A DNA stretch of 64,000 bases from Spirochaetota bacterium (GCA_004297825.1 SCSX01000092.1:1-64000), one strand, 5' to 3'. Shown: positions 16,976 to 26,625, numbered from the stretch's first letter. Numbers and translations are program-made. The notes: generated by a model from the letters alone, not told the origin.

Positions 16976-17374
16976 TCATTCCGGCTTTTTATCGCCGGAC
17001 TTGATCCTCTTCACGTATTCATCGAAGGCGTTGCGGCCCTCTTCCCTCCAGAAATCGCCATAGTATTTCCAGTCCTCCCTGTCGCCCCCGCGCCGATGTG
17101 CGTGCCTCATCGCGACCCATTCATGATGACGACCCCACGCGTGCTTTCCCCGACCGTGCACGCCGTGCGATCCGAACAGCAGCTTTGCGAGCACAACCAT
17201 GGCGAACGCCTGCCAGTAATCGATCGTCCCCAGCCCGAACAGCCCCGGCATAAGGTAATTCCACAGCCACATGACAACATACCCGAACACGAACGCTACG
17301 AGTACGGCTAGTGCGAGTCCGCCGATGGCCATAGCCGCGATCCTGAATATTCCGAATCCATGCCCTCTTCGCAT
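16976..17374 (-). CDS. Small membrane protein paired with ECF sigma factor
   Basis: 132 residues from the ATG at 17374, preceded by GGAGGA at the right distance; the longer frame from 17677 is a shadow over the sigma gene. Two hydrophobic stretches (IFRIAAMAIGGLALAVLVAF and the one containing LWNYLMPGLFGL, then YWQAFAMVVLAKLLFGS). A Gly/His-rich basic segment (HGVHGRGKHAWGRHHEW) and a charged tail follow. Similar small proteins with W-N-x-L-M-P-x-L-F-G and W-Q-A are common next to ECF sigma genes in my recollection. A role in sensing or in anti-sigma function is possible but unproven. It begins one base past the sigma gene stop. Confidence 0.7.
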   Translation of the reverse strand: MRRGHGFGIFRIAAMAIGGLALAVLVAFVFGYVVMWLWNYLMPGLFGLGTIDYWQAFAMVVLAKLLFGSHGVHGRGKHAWGRHHEWVAMRHAHRRGGDREDWKYYGDFWREEGRNAFDEYVKRIKSGDKKPE

Positions 17375-17375
17375 C

Positions 17376-17954
17376 TTAATCCTCCTCTTCATCCCAATAC
17401 TCGTCGAAAAGCCTCTTCCTGATCTTGGCGAGCGCCCGCGACTTCCGCGAGAGGAGCGTACCCACCGGCTCGCCCCACTCCTCCGCCAGGTCCCGGAACG
17501 ACCTCCCCCCGAATTCCGTGAGAATGATGAGCGCCTTTTCATCCTCGCCAAGGTCGTCGATGATCTCGAATACCCTGTCCAGGACTTCGTGCCGCTCGAA
17601 TTCCGCGGCCGTATCATACCGCGCGTCGTAGAGCACATCCGCCAGGGAAACGCTTCCTTCCCCCCCGCCTGACGCATCCAGCGACACGTCGTTCCTTCTC
17701 CCCCGGAGAAGGTCGATGACCCTGTTGCGGAGCGACCGGTACACGTACGCCGAAAGGTTCTCGATCGGCCGCGTGACGTCCGCCGCGTCGAAGATGTGCA
17801 TCATAACGTCCTGAACCACGTCCTCGACGTCCCGATCGGCCGCGTCGTCGATACGCCTGCGGACGAACGCGACCATTGCCGCGTATTCGCTTTTAAAAAA
17901 CTCCGCGATTCCGGGATGGCTTTTCATATTGTTCATGGTTATAGGGACGGACAC
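17376..17954 (-). CDS. ECF-type RNA polymerase sigma factor
   Basis: 192 residues. Region 2: AAMVAFVRRRIDDAADRDVE, DVVQDVMMHIF and AYVYRSLRNRVIDLLRGRR. Region 4: LDRVFEIIDDLGEDEKALII, TEFGGRSFRDLAEEWGEPVG and LLSRKSRALAKIRKRL with the helix-turn-helix. Region 3 is absent, as in ECF factors. The acidic C-terminus (DEYWDEEED) is unusual. It is cotranscribed with the downstream membrane protein and ends at the terminator at 16.9 kb. An ATG at 17936 is an alternative start. Confidence 0.88.
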   Translation of the reverse strand: MSVPITMNNMKSHPGIAEFFKSEYAAMVAFVRRRIDDAADRDVEDVVQDVMMHIFDAADVTRPIENLSAYVYRSLRNRVIDLLRGRRNDVSLDASGGGEGSVSLADVLYDARYDTAAEFERHEVLDRVFEIIDDLGEDEKALIILTEFGGRSFRDLAEEWGEPVGTLLSRKSRALAKIRKRLFDEYWDEEED

Positions 17955-18109
17955 GATGCGAATTTATTGCATGGCATAGCATAATTTACGCGCCGGGGCA
18001 AGCGCGATATGGCGGGCATGCCTGAGAGTGCGGGCGCCCCACCTTTCCCATTCCGTAGCGCCACGCCGATTCGCCTTCGAATTGCACGACGTGTTTCGAT
18101 GATTTTGAG

Positions 18110-18136
18110 TTGACAAAACACGCCCTATTATATAGA
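18110..18136 (+). promoter_or_regulatory. Promoter of gntR-led operon
   Basis: TTGACA at 18110-18115 and TATAGA at 18131-18136 (15-base spacer), inside an AT-rich stretch 50 bases before the gntR start. The short spacer lowers confidence. Confidence 0.4.
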
Positions 18137-18185
18137 CATCTACTCATATATATGACTTACATTATCGGAGGTTGTGGGGGGATTC

Positions 18186-18941
18186 ATGATGTCGCTATCG
18201 GAACAGGAACTTTTACAGGAAATCAATACACCGCTGCCCGCCTACTACCGGCTCCAGGAGGCGCTGCGCAGGAAGATCGAGGACGGACTTTGGAAGCCGG
18301 GCGAGGCGATCCCCTCGGAGCGGCTCATCGCGGAGGAATATAGAATCAGCATCGGGACGGTGAAAAAGGCCGTGGGAAACCTCGCGGGGGAAGGATATCT
18401 TCACCGCGTGCAGGGAAAGGGCACCTTTGTCGGGGGAAGCACCCTGAAACGGGGGAGCCTGCGGTATTACCGGATGGTCCGGGAATTCAACGACGAGGTG
18501 GCGGACCTCGAGGTGAAGCTGCTGGGCATACGCGAGGTGCCGGGCTTCGATCCGGCAAACAGGTACCTGGGAATCCCGGGCTCAGCACGCCTGTTCGAGC
18601 TGACCAGGCTCTTTCTCTCGGGGGGAGCGCCGGTCGTCTATTCGATATCATATCTGCCCAAAAAGCTGTTCAAGGACCTCGACCGTATGCCCGCCGGGCG
18701 CTTGGAGAAGAGCACTCTTTACGAAACTATTGAGCAAAACTACGGGCTTCCCACCATTAGGAACCACGAACTGTATGGCGCGGCGCCTGCCGATGCCCGG
18801 ACAGCGGGCCTGTTGAAAATCGCGGAGGGCGAACCCCTTCTCACCATTGAAATGCTTTCATTCACCTATAAGAGCGTACCCTACGAATACCGCCGGAGCT
18901 ATTGTGTCACCTCCGGGTATAAAATATTCACCGAGATTTAG
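18186..18941 (+). CDS. GntR-family regulator (HutC/UTRA type)
   Basis: 251 residues; ATG at 18186 is preceded by GGGGGG. The N-terminal winged helix (YRLQEALRRKIEDGLWKPGE, IPSERLIAEEYRISIGTVKK, GYLHRVQGKGTFVGG) precedes a UTRA ligand-binding domain (~85-250; LFELTRLFLSGGAPVVYSIS, ENYGLPTIRNHELYGA, AEGEPLLTIEMLSFTYKSVP). It probably represses the operon it heads (flavoprotein to DUF819 permease) until a small-molecule ligand binds; the ligand is unknown. Confidence 0.9.
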   Translation: MMSLSEQELLQEINTPLPAYYRLQEALRRKIEDGLWKPGEAIPSERLIAEEYRISIGTVKKAVGNLAGEGYLHRVQGKGTFVGGSTLKRGSLRYYRMVREFNDEVADLEVKLLGIREVPGFDPANRYLGIPGSARLFELTRLFLSGGAPVVYSISYLPKKLFKDLDRMPAGRLEKSTLYETIEQNYGLPTIRNHELYGAAPADARTAGLLKIAEGEPLLTIEMLSFTYKSVPYEYRRSYCVTSGYKIFTEI

Positions 18942-19016
18942 GAGAGGAACCGTCGCGTCTTCCGGAACAGATCCGGATTGCGCGGACGCGTTTCGGGGTT
19001 CCGATGCGGAGATACC

Positions 19017-20687
19017 ATGAATAAAGATTTTCCGGAAATTCGCTGCGACGTACTCATCATCGGCGGGGGGAGCGCGGGCGCCATGGCGGCGATCCGCGCC
19101 AAGGAGATGGATCCCTCGCAGGAGGTGGTGATCTTTGAAAAGGGCGACGTCACGTACTCCGGGTGCATCGCGCGCGGAATGGACGCGCTTAATATCGTCG
19201 CGGTGCCGGGTATATCGACCCCCGAGCTGTACGTCGAGGCCAGCCGTATGGCATGCGAGGATATCCTGGACGAGCCGCCCAGTTACCGCATGGCGCAGCG
19301 CAGCTGGGACATGCTTAAAAAACTGGAAAACTGGAACGTGTGCTTCCCGGTCGACGCAAAGGGACAGTACGAGGTGCTGCAGGTGCACCCGAAGGGACGC
19401 TTCTGCGTCACCATGAAGGAGCCGGAACTCAAGACGATACTCGCGCGCCACCTGCGCGACATGAATGTGCGCGTCCTTAACCGCACGATGGCGCTCGAGC
19501 TTCTCACGGTGGACGGGCGTGCGGCGGGGGCCGTGGGGATCAACGTGCGCACCGGCGAGATCATCGCCTGCGCCGCGAAATCGGTCATCCTTACCGCGGG
19601 CGGGACGGCGCGCTTCGGCCTTCCGAACAACGGCTACCTTTACGGCGTGTACGATTACCCGGGCAACACCGGCGACGGCTATTGCCTGGCCTACCGCGCC
19701 GGCGCGGAGCTGAGCGGGTTCGAATACACCCTCATCTATTACATTGTCAAGGACATCAACGCGCCGCTGCTCTACATCACGTTGACCAGGGGCGCGAAGC
19801 TTCTCAACGCCTTCGGGTTCGACAAGAGCAGGGAACACCCATCCATAAAGTCCATGCTTGTGGATCACCACCGCGAGGGCAGCGGTCCCATGCGCATACT
19901 CATGAGCCACCTGCCCGAGCAGCGCATACGCGAGATCGAAGAAATACTTTTCACCACCGAGCGCCCCGTGCAGGAGCGCTTCTACGAGGGACGCGGCGTG
20001 AACTTTCGCACGGGCGAGATCGAGCTCTGGCCCACGGAATGCTTTCTCTGCGGGGGGCATGGGCTCACCGGGGTGCGCGTCGACGAGCACGCGGCAAGCT
20101 CGGTGCCGGGACTCTACGCGGCGGGGGACACCTCGCTCGTGGCGCGCGGGCACCTCACCGGCGCCTTCGTGTTCGGCGAGATCGCGGCCGAGAGCGCGAC
20201 CGAATATGCACAGGGTGTGGAAAAATCCGAATACGACGACGGCCAGGTACGCGAGGCGATAAGGAGCCGCGACGCACGGTTCGACCAGGGGGCGAACCCG
20301 GTGCCGGTGGAGGAGTTCGAGTACAAGGTCCGCCGGATCATAAACGATTATATCGTCCCCCCGAAAAACGAATACAAGCTGAACCGCGCGCTGTGGTGGA
20401 TGGAGCGCTTCCGGCAGGAGCTCGTGGAAATCGTCCAGGTGCGCGACGTCCATGATCTTTTCAAGGTCTACGAGATTGAAAACATCATCCAGTGCGCCGA
20501 CCTGAGCGCCCATGCGTCCAAGGCGCGCAGGGAAAGCCGATGGGGCATGTGGCACTACCGGACCGATTTTCCCGAACGGAACGATTCGGATTGGGTAAAG
20601 CATGTCGTCCTCTCGCGCGGTACGGAGCCGCGCGACGTTAAAATTACATTGAAAGACATCGTCAGACTTCAGGAGGGCGCACGGTGA
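19017..20687 (+). CDS. FAD-dependent oxidoreductase, AprA/fumarate reductase flavoprotein-like
   Basis: 556 residues; the ATG at 19017 is chosen because the FAD Rossmann motif follows directly (CDVLIIGGGSAGAMAAIRAK). Further family marks: GDVTYSGCIARGMDALNIV, SVILTAGGTARFGLPNNG, NTGDGYCLAYRAGAELSG, SVPGLYAAGDTSLVARGHL and the C-terminal four-helix part NRALWWMERFRQEL. The order and the Cys-containing SGCIARGMDALN resemble adenylylsulfate reductase alpha subunits more than succinate dehydrogenase. The next gene, a ferredoxin/flavoprotein, overlaps the stop by four bases (GTGA), which points to a two-subunit electron-transfer complex. The substrate is not known. Confidence 0.8.
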   Translation: MNKDFPEIRCDVLIIGGGSAGAMAAIRAKEMDPSQEVVIFEKGDVTYSGCIARGMDALNIVAVPGISTPELYVEASRMACEDILDEPPSYRMAQRSWDMLKKLENWNVCFPVDAKGQYEVLQVHPKGRFCVTMKEPELKTILARHLRDMNVRVLNRTMALELLTVDGRAAGAVGINVRTGEIIACAAKSVILTAGGTARFGLPNNGYLYGVYDYPGNTGDGYCLAYRAGAELSGFEYTLIYYIVKDINAPLLYITLTRGAKLLNAFGFDKSREHPSIKSMLVDHHREGSGPMRILMSHLPEQRIREIEEILFTTERPVQERFYEGRGVNFRTGEIELWPTECFLCGGHGLTGVRVDEHAASSVPGLYAAGDTSLVARGHLTGAFVFGEIAAESATEYAQGVEKSEYDDGQVREAIRSRDARFDQGANPVPVEEFEYKVRRIINDYIVPPKNEYKLNRALWWMERFRQELVEIVQVRDVHDLFKVYEIENIIQCADLSAHASKARRESRWGMWHYRTDFPERNDSDWVKHVVLSRGTEPRDVKITLKDIVRLQEGAR

Positions 20688-22297
20688 GCGGGATCAATTT
20701 ATTGACTGCCCTTTCGGACAATATAGTCGTCGACCGCGACAAATGCGTGGCGTGCGGCATTTGCGTGGAGAAATGCCCGGTTGACAACCTCCGGTTGAAA
20801 CTGTCGCCGTGCAGGCAGGCGTGCCCCCTGGGGGTCAACGCGCAGGGCTACGTCCGGTTGATCGCGCGCGGTGAAGAGGAAAAAGCGATCGAGCTCGTCC
20901 GCGAGACGCTGCCCTTCCCCGGCATACTGGGACGCGTGTGCTCGCAGCCCTGCGAGGCGGGGTGCCATCATGCCGCGATAGGAAGCGAGAGTATCGGAAT
21001 ACGGGCTCTCAAGCGCTACCTGGCGGACCGCTTCCCGGGAACCGCGGCGCCCCTGCCCCGCATGGAGCCTGTGTCCGGCAAAAGGGCCGCGATCATTGGC
21101 TCCGGGCCCGCGGGACTCATGGCCGCGTACGAACTGCGTGCGCACGGACACGAAACGGTCGTCTTCGACGCGGAACCCGAACCGGGGGGAATGCTCCGGT
21201 GGGCCATTCCCGAATTCCGGCTTCCCGCGAACGTGCTGCGCGATGAGATAGGCCTGCTGGAACGCATGGGCGTGGTCTTTAAATGCGGTACGCGTATCGA
21301 TACCGACGGAATGGGCTCCCTGCGCCGGGAATTCGGGGCGGTCATACTCGCCGCGGGCTCGGCGGGGCACACACGGCTGGGGATCGAAGGCGAGGACCTG
21401 CAGGGCGTGCATCATGCCCTCCCCTTTTTGAAGGCGATTCGTTCGGGCAACCAACCCGCGTTGAACGGGCGGGTCGTCGTTATCGGCGGGGGGAACGCGG
21501 CGGTGGACGCGGCGCAATCGGCGCTGCGGCTGGGGGCGGGTTCCGTGACGATCGTTTCACTCGAATCGGAGCGCGAGATGCCCGCGTTCAAATGGGCGAT
21601 CGCGGGCGCGCGCGGGGAAGGCGTCGGCGTGGTCAATTCTCTGGGACCGGTTCGATTTTTATCAGAACGCGGGATGGTACGCGGCGTGGAGTTCGTGCAT
21701 TGCGTACGCGTGTACGACGGGGACGGGCGATTCAGCCCCCGGTTTGATTCGTGCCGCGTCGAAACGGTCGAGGCCGAATCGGTCATAATCGCCGCGGGCC
21801 AGTCGCCGGACCTGGATTTTTTTGGGAAGATCGGCATCGCCCGCGATGGGAAAATCGTCTTCGATCCGCTGACCATGGGAACCATGGAGAAGGGATTGTT
21901 CTGTGCCGGCGACATGGCCGGCGGACCCGGTTCCGTAGTGGAGGCCATGGCGTCGGGACGACGCGCTGCGGAATCGGCGCATCGCTTCCTCTCGGGGGAG
22001 CACCTGCGTTACGGGCGCGCGTACCGGGGTCCCGTCGAAACGAAATTCGAGATAGTGACGGAGAACGATGTCGCGCGGGAGCGCGTGAGCATACCCGGGA
22101 GAAAATTCACCGGGCGCGGGGATTTCACGGAAATCGAGCAGTGCCTCGACGAAGAGACCGCGCGGAAGGAGGCGCGGCGCTGCATCTCCTGCGGACAGGC
22201 CTACGGGAAATACCGCACCTGCTGGTTCTGCCTTCCCTGCGAGATCGAGTGTCCGCACAAGGCGTTGCGGGTCGAGATCCCCTATCTCCTGAGATAG
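20684..22297 (+). CDS. GltD-like NAD(P)/FAD oxidoreductase with ferredoxin segments
   Basis: 537 residues, GTG start overlapping the previous stop. N-terminus: a single 4Fe-4S motif DKCVACGICVEKCPVDNLRL. Next comes the GltD-type Cys domain (PCRQACPLGVNAQGYVRLIA, RVCSQPCEAGCHHAAIG), an FAD motif (AAIIGSGPAGLMAAYELRAH), an NAD(P) motif (VVVIGGGNAAVDAAQSALRL) and the FAD-closing LFCAGDMAGGPGSVVEAMAS. The C-terminus has a further Cys cluster (CISCGQ, CWFCLPCEIECPHKAL). It likely passes electrons between NAD(P)H and the upstream flavoprotein. N- and C-terminal clusters on one GltD-type chain are notable. Confidence 0.85.
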   Translation: MSGINLLTALSDNIVVDRDKCVACGICVEKCPVDNLRLKLSPCRQACPLGVNAQGYVRLIARGEEEKAIELVRETLPFPGILGRVCSQPCEAGCHHAAIGSESIGIRALKRYLADRFPGTAAPLPRMEPVSGKRAAIIGSGPAGLMAAYELRAHGHETVVFDAEPEPGGMLRWAIPEFRLPANVLRDEIGLLERMGVVFKCGTRIDTDGMGSLRREFGAVILAAGSAGHTRLGIEGEDLQGVHHALPFLKAIRSGNQPALNGRVVVIGGGNAAVDAAQSALRLGAGSVTIVSLESEREMPAFKWAIAGARGEGVGVVNSLGPVRFLSERGMVRGVEFVHCVRVYDGDGRFSPRFDSCRVETVEAESVIIAAGQSPDLDFFGKIGIARDGKIVFDPLTMGTMEKGLFCAGDMAGGPGSVVEAMASGRRAAESAHRFLSGEHLRYGRAYRGPVETKFEIVTENDVARERVSIPGRKFTGRGDFTEIEQCLDEETARKEARRCISCGQAYGKYRTCWFCLPCEIECPHKALRVEIPYLLR

Positions 22298-22368
22298 GGA
22301 GTGATTAATTATAGGGAAAAGATGCACGGCGGGAAGCAGGGTCAACAAATAGACAAGGAGGACGCCCC

Positions 22369-23601
22369 ATGAAACTCTATTCTTTCGAAAAATCGTACAA
22401 GATGTTCGAGGACGCGAAGAGGATGGTGCCTAACGGCATCTACGGGCCCAGGAGCCCGCACTTCCTGACCTTCGGCTCGTACCCGTGCTTTTTTACCCGC
22501 GGGAAGGGCTCCCACGTATGGGACGTGGACGGCAACGAGTACATCGACTACATGTGCTCCTTCGGCACCAACGTGCTCGGCATGTGCAACCCCGAGGTGG
22601 ACGAGGCTGCCATTGAGCAGATGAAGCGCGGCGAGTCCTTCACCCTGCCCACGGACCGGTGGAACGAGCTCGCCGCGGTGCTCGTGAAACAGGTCCGCGG
22701 CATGGACTGGACCGCCTTCGGCAAGAACGGGTCCGACGTCACCACCTACGCGACATCGGTCGCGCGCCGGCATACGGGGAGGAAAACGATTATCACGATC
22801 AACGGGGCCTACAACGGGGCGCACTTCTGGTGCTCCCACAGCGCCGCCGGCGTTCCGGAGGAGTACCGTGCGCACGTGCATTCGTTCAACTTCAACGATC
22901 GCGACGGGCTCTCAAGGCTTATCGGCGAACACAAGGGCGATATCGCCGGCGTCATGCTCACGCCGCATCATCACCCCGCCATGGCGGACCAGGTGCTGCC
23001 GGACCCGGAATTCTACCGCGGCCTGGAGGCGCTCTGCAGAAAGGAAGGCATCGTCATCATCATGGACGACATTCGCTGCGGGTTCCGGCTCCACGAAAAC
23101 GGCTCGCACTGCTACTACGGGTGCGACCCGGACATCGTCTGCTTCGGGAAGGCCATGGCGAACGGCTATCCCATCTCCGCCATCACCGGCAAGGCCGCCT
23201 TCAAGGCGGCGGCCGAGGCCGTGTACTTCACCGGAACGCATTTTTTCGCCGCGGTCCCCATGGCGGCCTCGATCGCGACTATCGACATCATCAACCGCGA
23301 CGGCGTCATTAAAAAGCTCTTAGATACCGGCGTGAAGCTCAGGGACGGAATGCTCGCCCAGGCGAAGGCCGCGGGTATGGCCGTTCACTATACCGGGCAC
23401 CCGGTGATGCCCTTCATGCGGTTCGAAAACGACGCGGATTTTTCCGTGAACCGGCTGTTCTGCGGCGAGGCGGCCAGGCGCGGCGTGTTCCTGCACCCGC
23501 ATCACAACTGGTTCGTGTGCCTGGGACACTCGCAGGCGGACATCGACAGGACCCTCGAGGTGGCGGCGGAGTGTTTCAAAATCGTGAAAGAGAAAAAATG
23601 A
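22369..23601 (+). CDS. Class III aminotransferase (glutamate-1-semialdehyde aminomutase-like)
   Basis: 410 residues; ATG follows AAGGAGG. PLP-enzyme landmarks: GSHVWDVDGNEYIDYMCSFG near the start, FGKNGSDVTTYATSVARRHT (phosphate-binding loop), IIMDDIRCGFRLH (Asp contacting the PLP nitrogen) and the Schiff-base Lys in CFGKAMANGYPISAITG. The closest named relative by pattern is HemL, but with the surrounding catabolic genes an omega-transaminase on an amino acid or amine is more likely. Product and acceptor are unknown. It is followed 15 bases later by the ThDP gene. Confidence 0.85.
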   Translation: MKLYSFEKSYKMFEDAKRMVPNGIYGPRSPHFLTFGSYPCFFTRGKGSHVWDVDGNEYIDYMCSFGTNVLGMCNPEVDEAAIEQMKRGESFTLPTDRWNELAAVLVKQVRGMDWTAFGKNGSDVTTYATSVARRHTGRKTIITINGAYNGAHFWCSHSAAGVPEEYRAHVHSFNFNDRDGLSRLIGEHKGDIAGVMLTPHHHPAMADQVLPDPEFYRGLEALCRKEGIVIIMDDIRCGFRLHENGSHCYYGCDPDIVCFGKAMANGYPISAITGKAAFKAAAEAVYFTGTHFFAAVPMAASIATIDIINRDGVIKKLLDTGVKLRDGMLAQAKAAGMAVHYTGHPVMPFMRFENDADFSVNRLFCGEAARRGVFLHPHHNWFVCLGHSQADIDRTLEVAAECFKIVKEKK

Positions 23602-23616
23602 GGCGGGAGGAGCATC

Positions 23617-25311
23617 ATGATGCAATCGCTTAACAACGCCGTGGTGGAGACGCTCATCGAATGCGGGGTGGACCATGTGTTCGGGGTTCCCGGGGGCGGC
23701 GCGCTGTTCCTGTACGACGCGCTGTACCAGCACCGGGACAGGATCACGAGCGTGCTCGCGCGGCACGAGGGCGCGGCGGCGTGCATGGCCGATATGCACG
23801 GAAGGCTCACGGGGAAACCGGCGGCCGTGATCGCGCAGGGGGCGTGGGCCGCCTCCAACGCCGCGTTCGGAATCCTGGAGGCGTACCTGGGCGGCTCTCC
23901 CCTGATCGTCATCACCGATACCAGCGATTATAGCGGGCTGACCCTGCACGGGCCGTGGCAGAACGGGACCGGCGAGTACGGATCGTTCAACCTGCCGAAC
24001 ATCATGCGCTCGATGACCAAGTACACCAGCTTCGCCAACAGCCCCGACGAGGTGCTGCACGGAATCCGCCTCGCGGTGAAACACTCCATGACGGGGCGCC
24101 CGGGTCCGGTGTGCGTCTGCGCGCGCATGAACCTGTTCGCCGCGCAGGTCGATACGGACACGGTGAATCCGCGGCTGTATCCCGCTGCGGGCCACCTGAA
24201 CACACCGCTGCCATGCGTCGATACGGAGTCCGCCCGGAGCATCGCCGACCTGCTCATCCGGGCAAAGGAGCCGGTCATCATCGCCGGCGCCGGCATTCAC
24301 CGCTCCCGGGCGTACGACGAGCTCCGCGAACTCGCGGAACTCCTGGGCATTCCCGTGGCGACGAGCTTCATGGGTAAAAGCGCCATCGCCGAAACGCACG
24401 ACCTCGCCCTTGGCACGATGGGCGGCATCGGGCAGAGAATCGCGAATGAAAAGATAATGGGGGCCGATACTCTCTTCGCCGTGGGAACGGGGCTCTCCCC
24501 CGAAAACACGCGGATGCTTTCACCGGATTTTATCAATCCCTCGCGACAGAAAATAATCCAGATGGATATCGAGCCGCTCAACGTGGGATGGACGTACCCC
24601 GTCGAGATCGGCGCGGTCTCGGACGCCGGGACGGGGCTCAGGAAAATCATCGAGGCCGTATCCGCCCGCAAGCCCGTGATCGATGTCCGGTCCCGCATCG
24701 AGGCGCTTAAAGCCCGCAAGGCCGAAACGGGCTTTTTCTCCTGCGCGGAATTTTCATCAGATGAAAGCCCCGTCGCGCCCGAGCGGATCGTGTGCGCATT
24801 GAACGACGCGATGGACGGCGACGCGATGCTCTGCCTGGACGCGGGGAACAACCGGCAGTGGTTCGCCCGGCACTTCATGTCAAAAAAGGCGGGCCAGGTG
24901 TTCGCCCCCGGCGGGGCCGGCGGCGTGGGATGGGGGCCCCCCGCGGCCCTCGCGGCCCAGCTCATGCGCAGGGACGCGAAGGTCGTCTGCGTATGCGGCG
25001 ACGCCGGCATGATGATGATGCTCCACTGCCTGGAGACGGCGATGCAGTACACGCTGCCGGTCACCTACGTGGTGCTCAACAACGCCGCGCTGGGAAACAT
25101 CCGGGATTTCCAGGCGCCGGACCGCCGCTACTGCACCGAGTACCCGGCCCCGGATTTCGAATCGTACGCCCGCGCCGCGGGGTGCGGGGCATACAAGGTG
25201 GACAGGCCCGGCGACCTGGGGGATGCGCTAAAAACGGCGCTCGGCAGCGACGTGCCCTCCGTCGTGGAGGTTATCACCAAGTGCGAACCGCACTTCAAGC
25301 TCATGGTGTGA
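23617..25311 (+). CDS. Acetolactate synthase-like ThDP-dependent enzyme
   Basis: 564 residues, with a ribosome-binding site GGGAGGA. Domains: PYR (HVFGVPGGGALFLYDALYQH; activating Glu in VLARHEGAAACMADMHGRLT), central FAD/ADP-fold domain (EPVIIAGAGIHRSRAYDELR), PP domain (VCGDAGMMMMLHCLE then VVLNNAALGNIRDF, the GDG-NN type ThDP motif). Length fits the large-subunit family of acetolactate synthase, pyruvate oxidase and 2-oxoacid decarboxylases. No small regulatory subunit is nearby, so a catabolic decarboxylase or lyase acting on the transaminase product is a reasonable inference. Confidence 0.85.
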   Translation: MMQSLNNAVVETLIECGVDHVFGVPGGGALFLYDALYQHRDRITSVLARHEGAAACMADMHGRLTGKPAAVIAQGAWAASNAAFGILEAYLGGSPLIVITDTSDYSGLTLHGPWQNGTGEYGSFNLPNIMRSMTKYTSFANSPDEVLHGIRLAVKHSMTGRPGPVCVCARMNLFAAQVDTDTVNPRLYPAAGHLNTPLPCVDTESARSIADLLIRAKEPVIIAGAGIHRSRAYDELRELAELLGIPVATSFMGKSAIAETHDLALGTMGGIGQRIANEKIMGADTLFAVGTGLSPENTRMLSPDFINPSRQKIIQMDIEPLNVGWTYPVEIGAVSDAGTGLRKIIEAVSARKPVIDVRSRIEALKARKAETGFFSCAEFSSDESPVAPERIVCALNDAMDGDAMLCLDAGNNRQWFARHFMSKKAGQVFAPGGAGGVGWGPPAALAAQLMRRDAKVVCVCGDAGMMMMLHCLETAMQYTLPVTYVVLNNAALGNIRDFQAPDRRYCTEYPAPDFESYARAAGCGAYKVDRPGDLGDALKTALGSDVPSVVEVITKCEPHFKLMV

Positions 25312-25325
25312 AAAGGAGAATTACC

Positions 25326-26507
25326 ATGACGGCAACAATCCTGTTGATCGCTGTTTTTCTCGTGTCTCCCACATTGATCATTTATCTTTGCAAAAAAATC
25401 CCCATCCTGGACAAGCTCGGGGCGGGGATCCTCTGTTACGGCCTGGGGATGCTCATCGGCAATATCGGTGTGCTGCCGGCGTCCGCCAATTCCGTGCAGA
25501 TGAACTTCATGACCGTCACCATTCCCGTCGCGCTGTCGCTCATGCTTTTCTCGCTGGACGTCCGGCGCTGGAGGTTCCTTGCCGGAAAAGCCCTCCTGTC
25601 CTGCTTCCTGATGATCCTGGCGGCACTCATCGCGACGTTCATAGGCTACATGATCTACCGTGACACGATCGAGGACGCCTGGAAGGTCGCGGGCATGCTC
25701 GTGGGCATCCCCGTGGGAACGAGCGCGAACCTCAACGCGATCGGGCTCGCCCTGAAGGCGCCCGAGCACCTTCTCGTCCTTACCAATACCGCTGACATGA
25801 TCATGTGCACGCCCTATTTCATCCTCATGCTGACCTTCGCCCAGCGCCTGCTGAACCTGGTGCTGCGCCCGTTCTGCCCCCCGGCGCAGGACGGCGCTTC
25901 CGCGCTGTGCGTCGAGGACCAGGTGAAGGACTTCGACGATTACTCGGGCATCTTCAAACCGGCGACGCTCAAATCGCTGGCCGTGGCTTCGCTCATTTCC
26001 GGCGTCATCTTCTGCATCGCCGGGCTTGCCTACACGCTGGCCCCGAAGGATTTCAATATGGCGGCGCTCATTATCAGCATCACCACCCTGGGCATAATCG
26101 CCTCGTTCGTGCCCTACATCCATAATCTGAAAATGACCTTCCAGTTCGGCCAGTACATCATGTTCGTCTTCTGTCTCGTCGTCGGGTCCCTGTCCAACCT
26201 CGAGGCGATAGTGAGCGCTATGCCGTCGGTCATCATTTTCACGGGAATCGTCGTATACGGCTGCCTGGTCCTGCATATCATCTTTGCGTTCATATTCCGC
26301 ATCGACGCGGACACCGTCATCATTACCAACGTCGCGGGAATCTTCTCGGCCCCGTTCGTGCCCGTGATCGCGAGCGTGCTCAAGAACAAGGACGTGATCC
26401 TCTCGGGCATCATCACCGGGATAATAGGCCTGGCCCTGGGCAATTATCTGGGGATCGCGTTTGCGTATTTTCTGAAGAACCTTTCTTTTTTGGGAATGAA
26501 GCCATGA
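25326..26507 (+). CDS. DUF819-family membrane permease
   Basis: 393 residues; ATG at 25326 follows AGGAGA. About ten hydrophobic helices in two halves, e.g. ILLIAVFLVSPTLIIYLC and GAGILCYGLGMLIGNIG. GIPVGTSANLNAIGLALKAP and the C-terminal DADTVIITNVAGIFSAPFVP are typical of DUF819 (YjcL-like), which are distant relatives of bile-acid/sodium symporters. As the last gene of the gntR operon it is likely the importer for the substrate handled by the transaminase and ThDP enzyme. The ORF continues upstream in frame into the previous gene, but that part is a shadow. Confidence 0.8.
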   Translation: MTATILLIAVFLVSPTLIIYLCKKIPILDKLGAGILCYGLGMLIGNIGVLPASANSVQMNFMTVTIPVALSLMLFSLDVRRWRFLAGKALLSCFLMILAALIATFIGYMIYRDTIEDAWKVAGMLVGIPVGTSANLNAIGLALKAPEHLLVLTNTADMIMCTPYFILMLTFAQRLLNLVLRPFCPPAQDGASALCVEDQVKDFDDYSGIFKPATLKSLAVASLISGVIFCIAGLAYTLAPKDFNMAALIISITTLGIIASFVPYIHNLKMTFQFGQYIMFVFCLVVGSLSNLEAIVSAMPSVIIFTGIVVYGCLVLHIIFAFIFRIDADTVIITNVAGIFSAPFVPVIASVLKNKDVILSGIITGIIGLALGNYLGIAFAYFLKNLSFLGMKP

Positions 26508-26625
26508 GCACGGCTTCATTCCAGGTGTAACTGTCGAAGCGGGAAGTTGCCAGTGTGCTAATTAACATGAGACAAAAAGGGCATAGCGTAGCTCCAGTGG
26601 CGCAGTGCGTGGATGTTATTAATGC

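Noticed and set aside
26508-26625. Possible tRNA-like sequence (GGGCATAGCGTAGCTCCAGT)
   Set aside because: No cloverleaf with acceptor and T-arm could be drawn; no tRNA is supported anywhere in the window.
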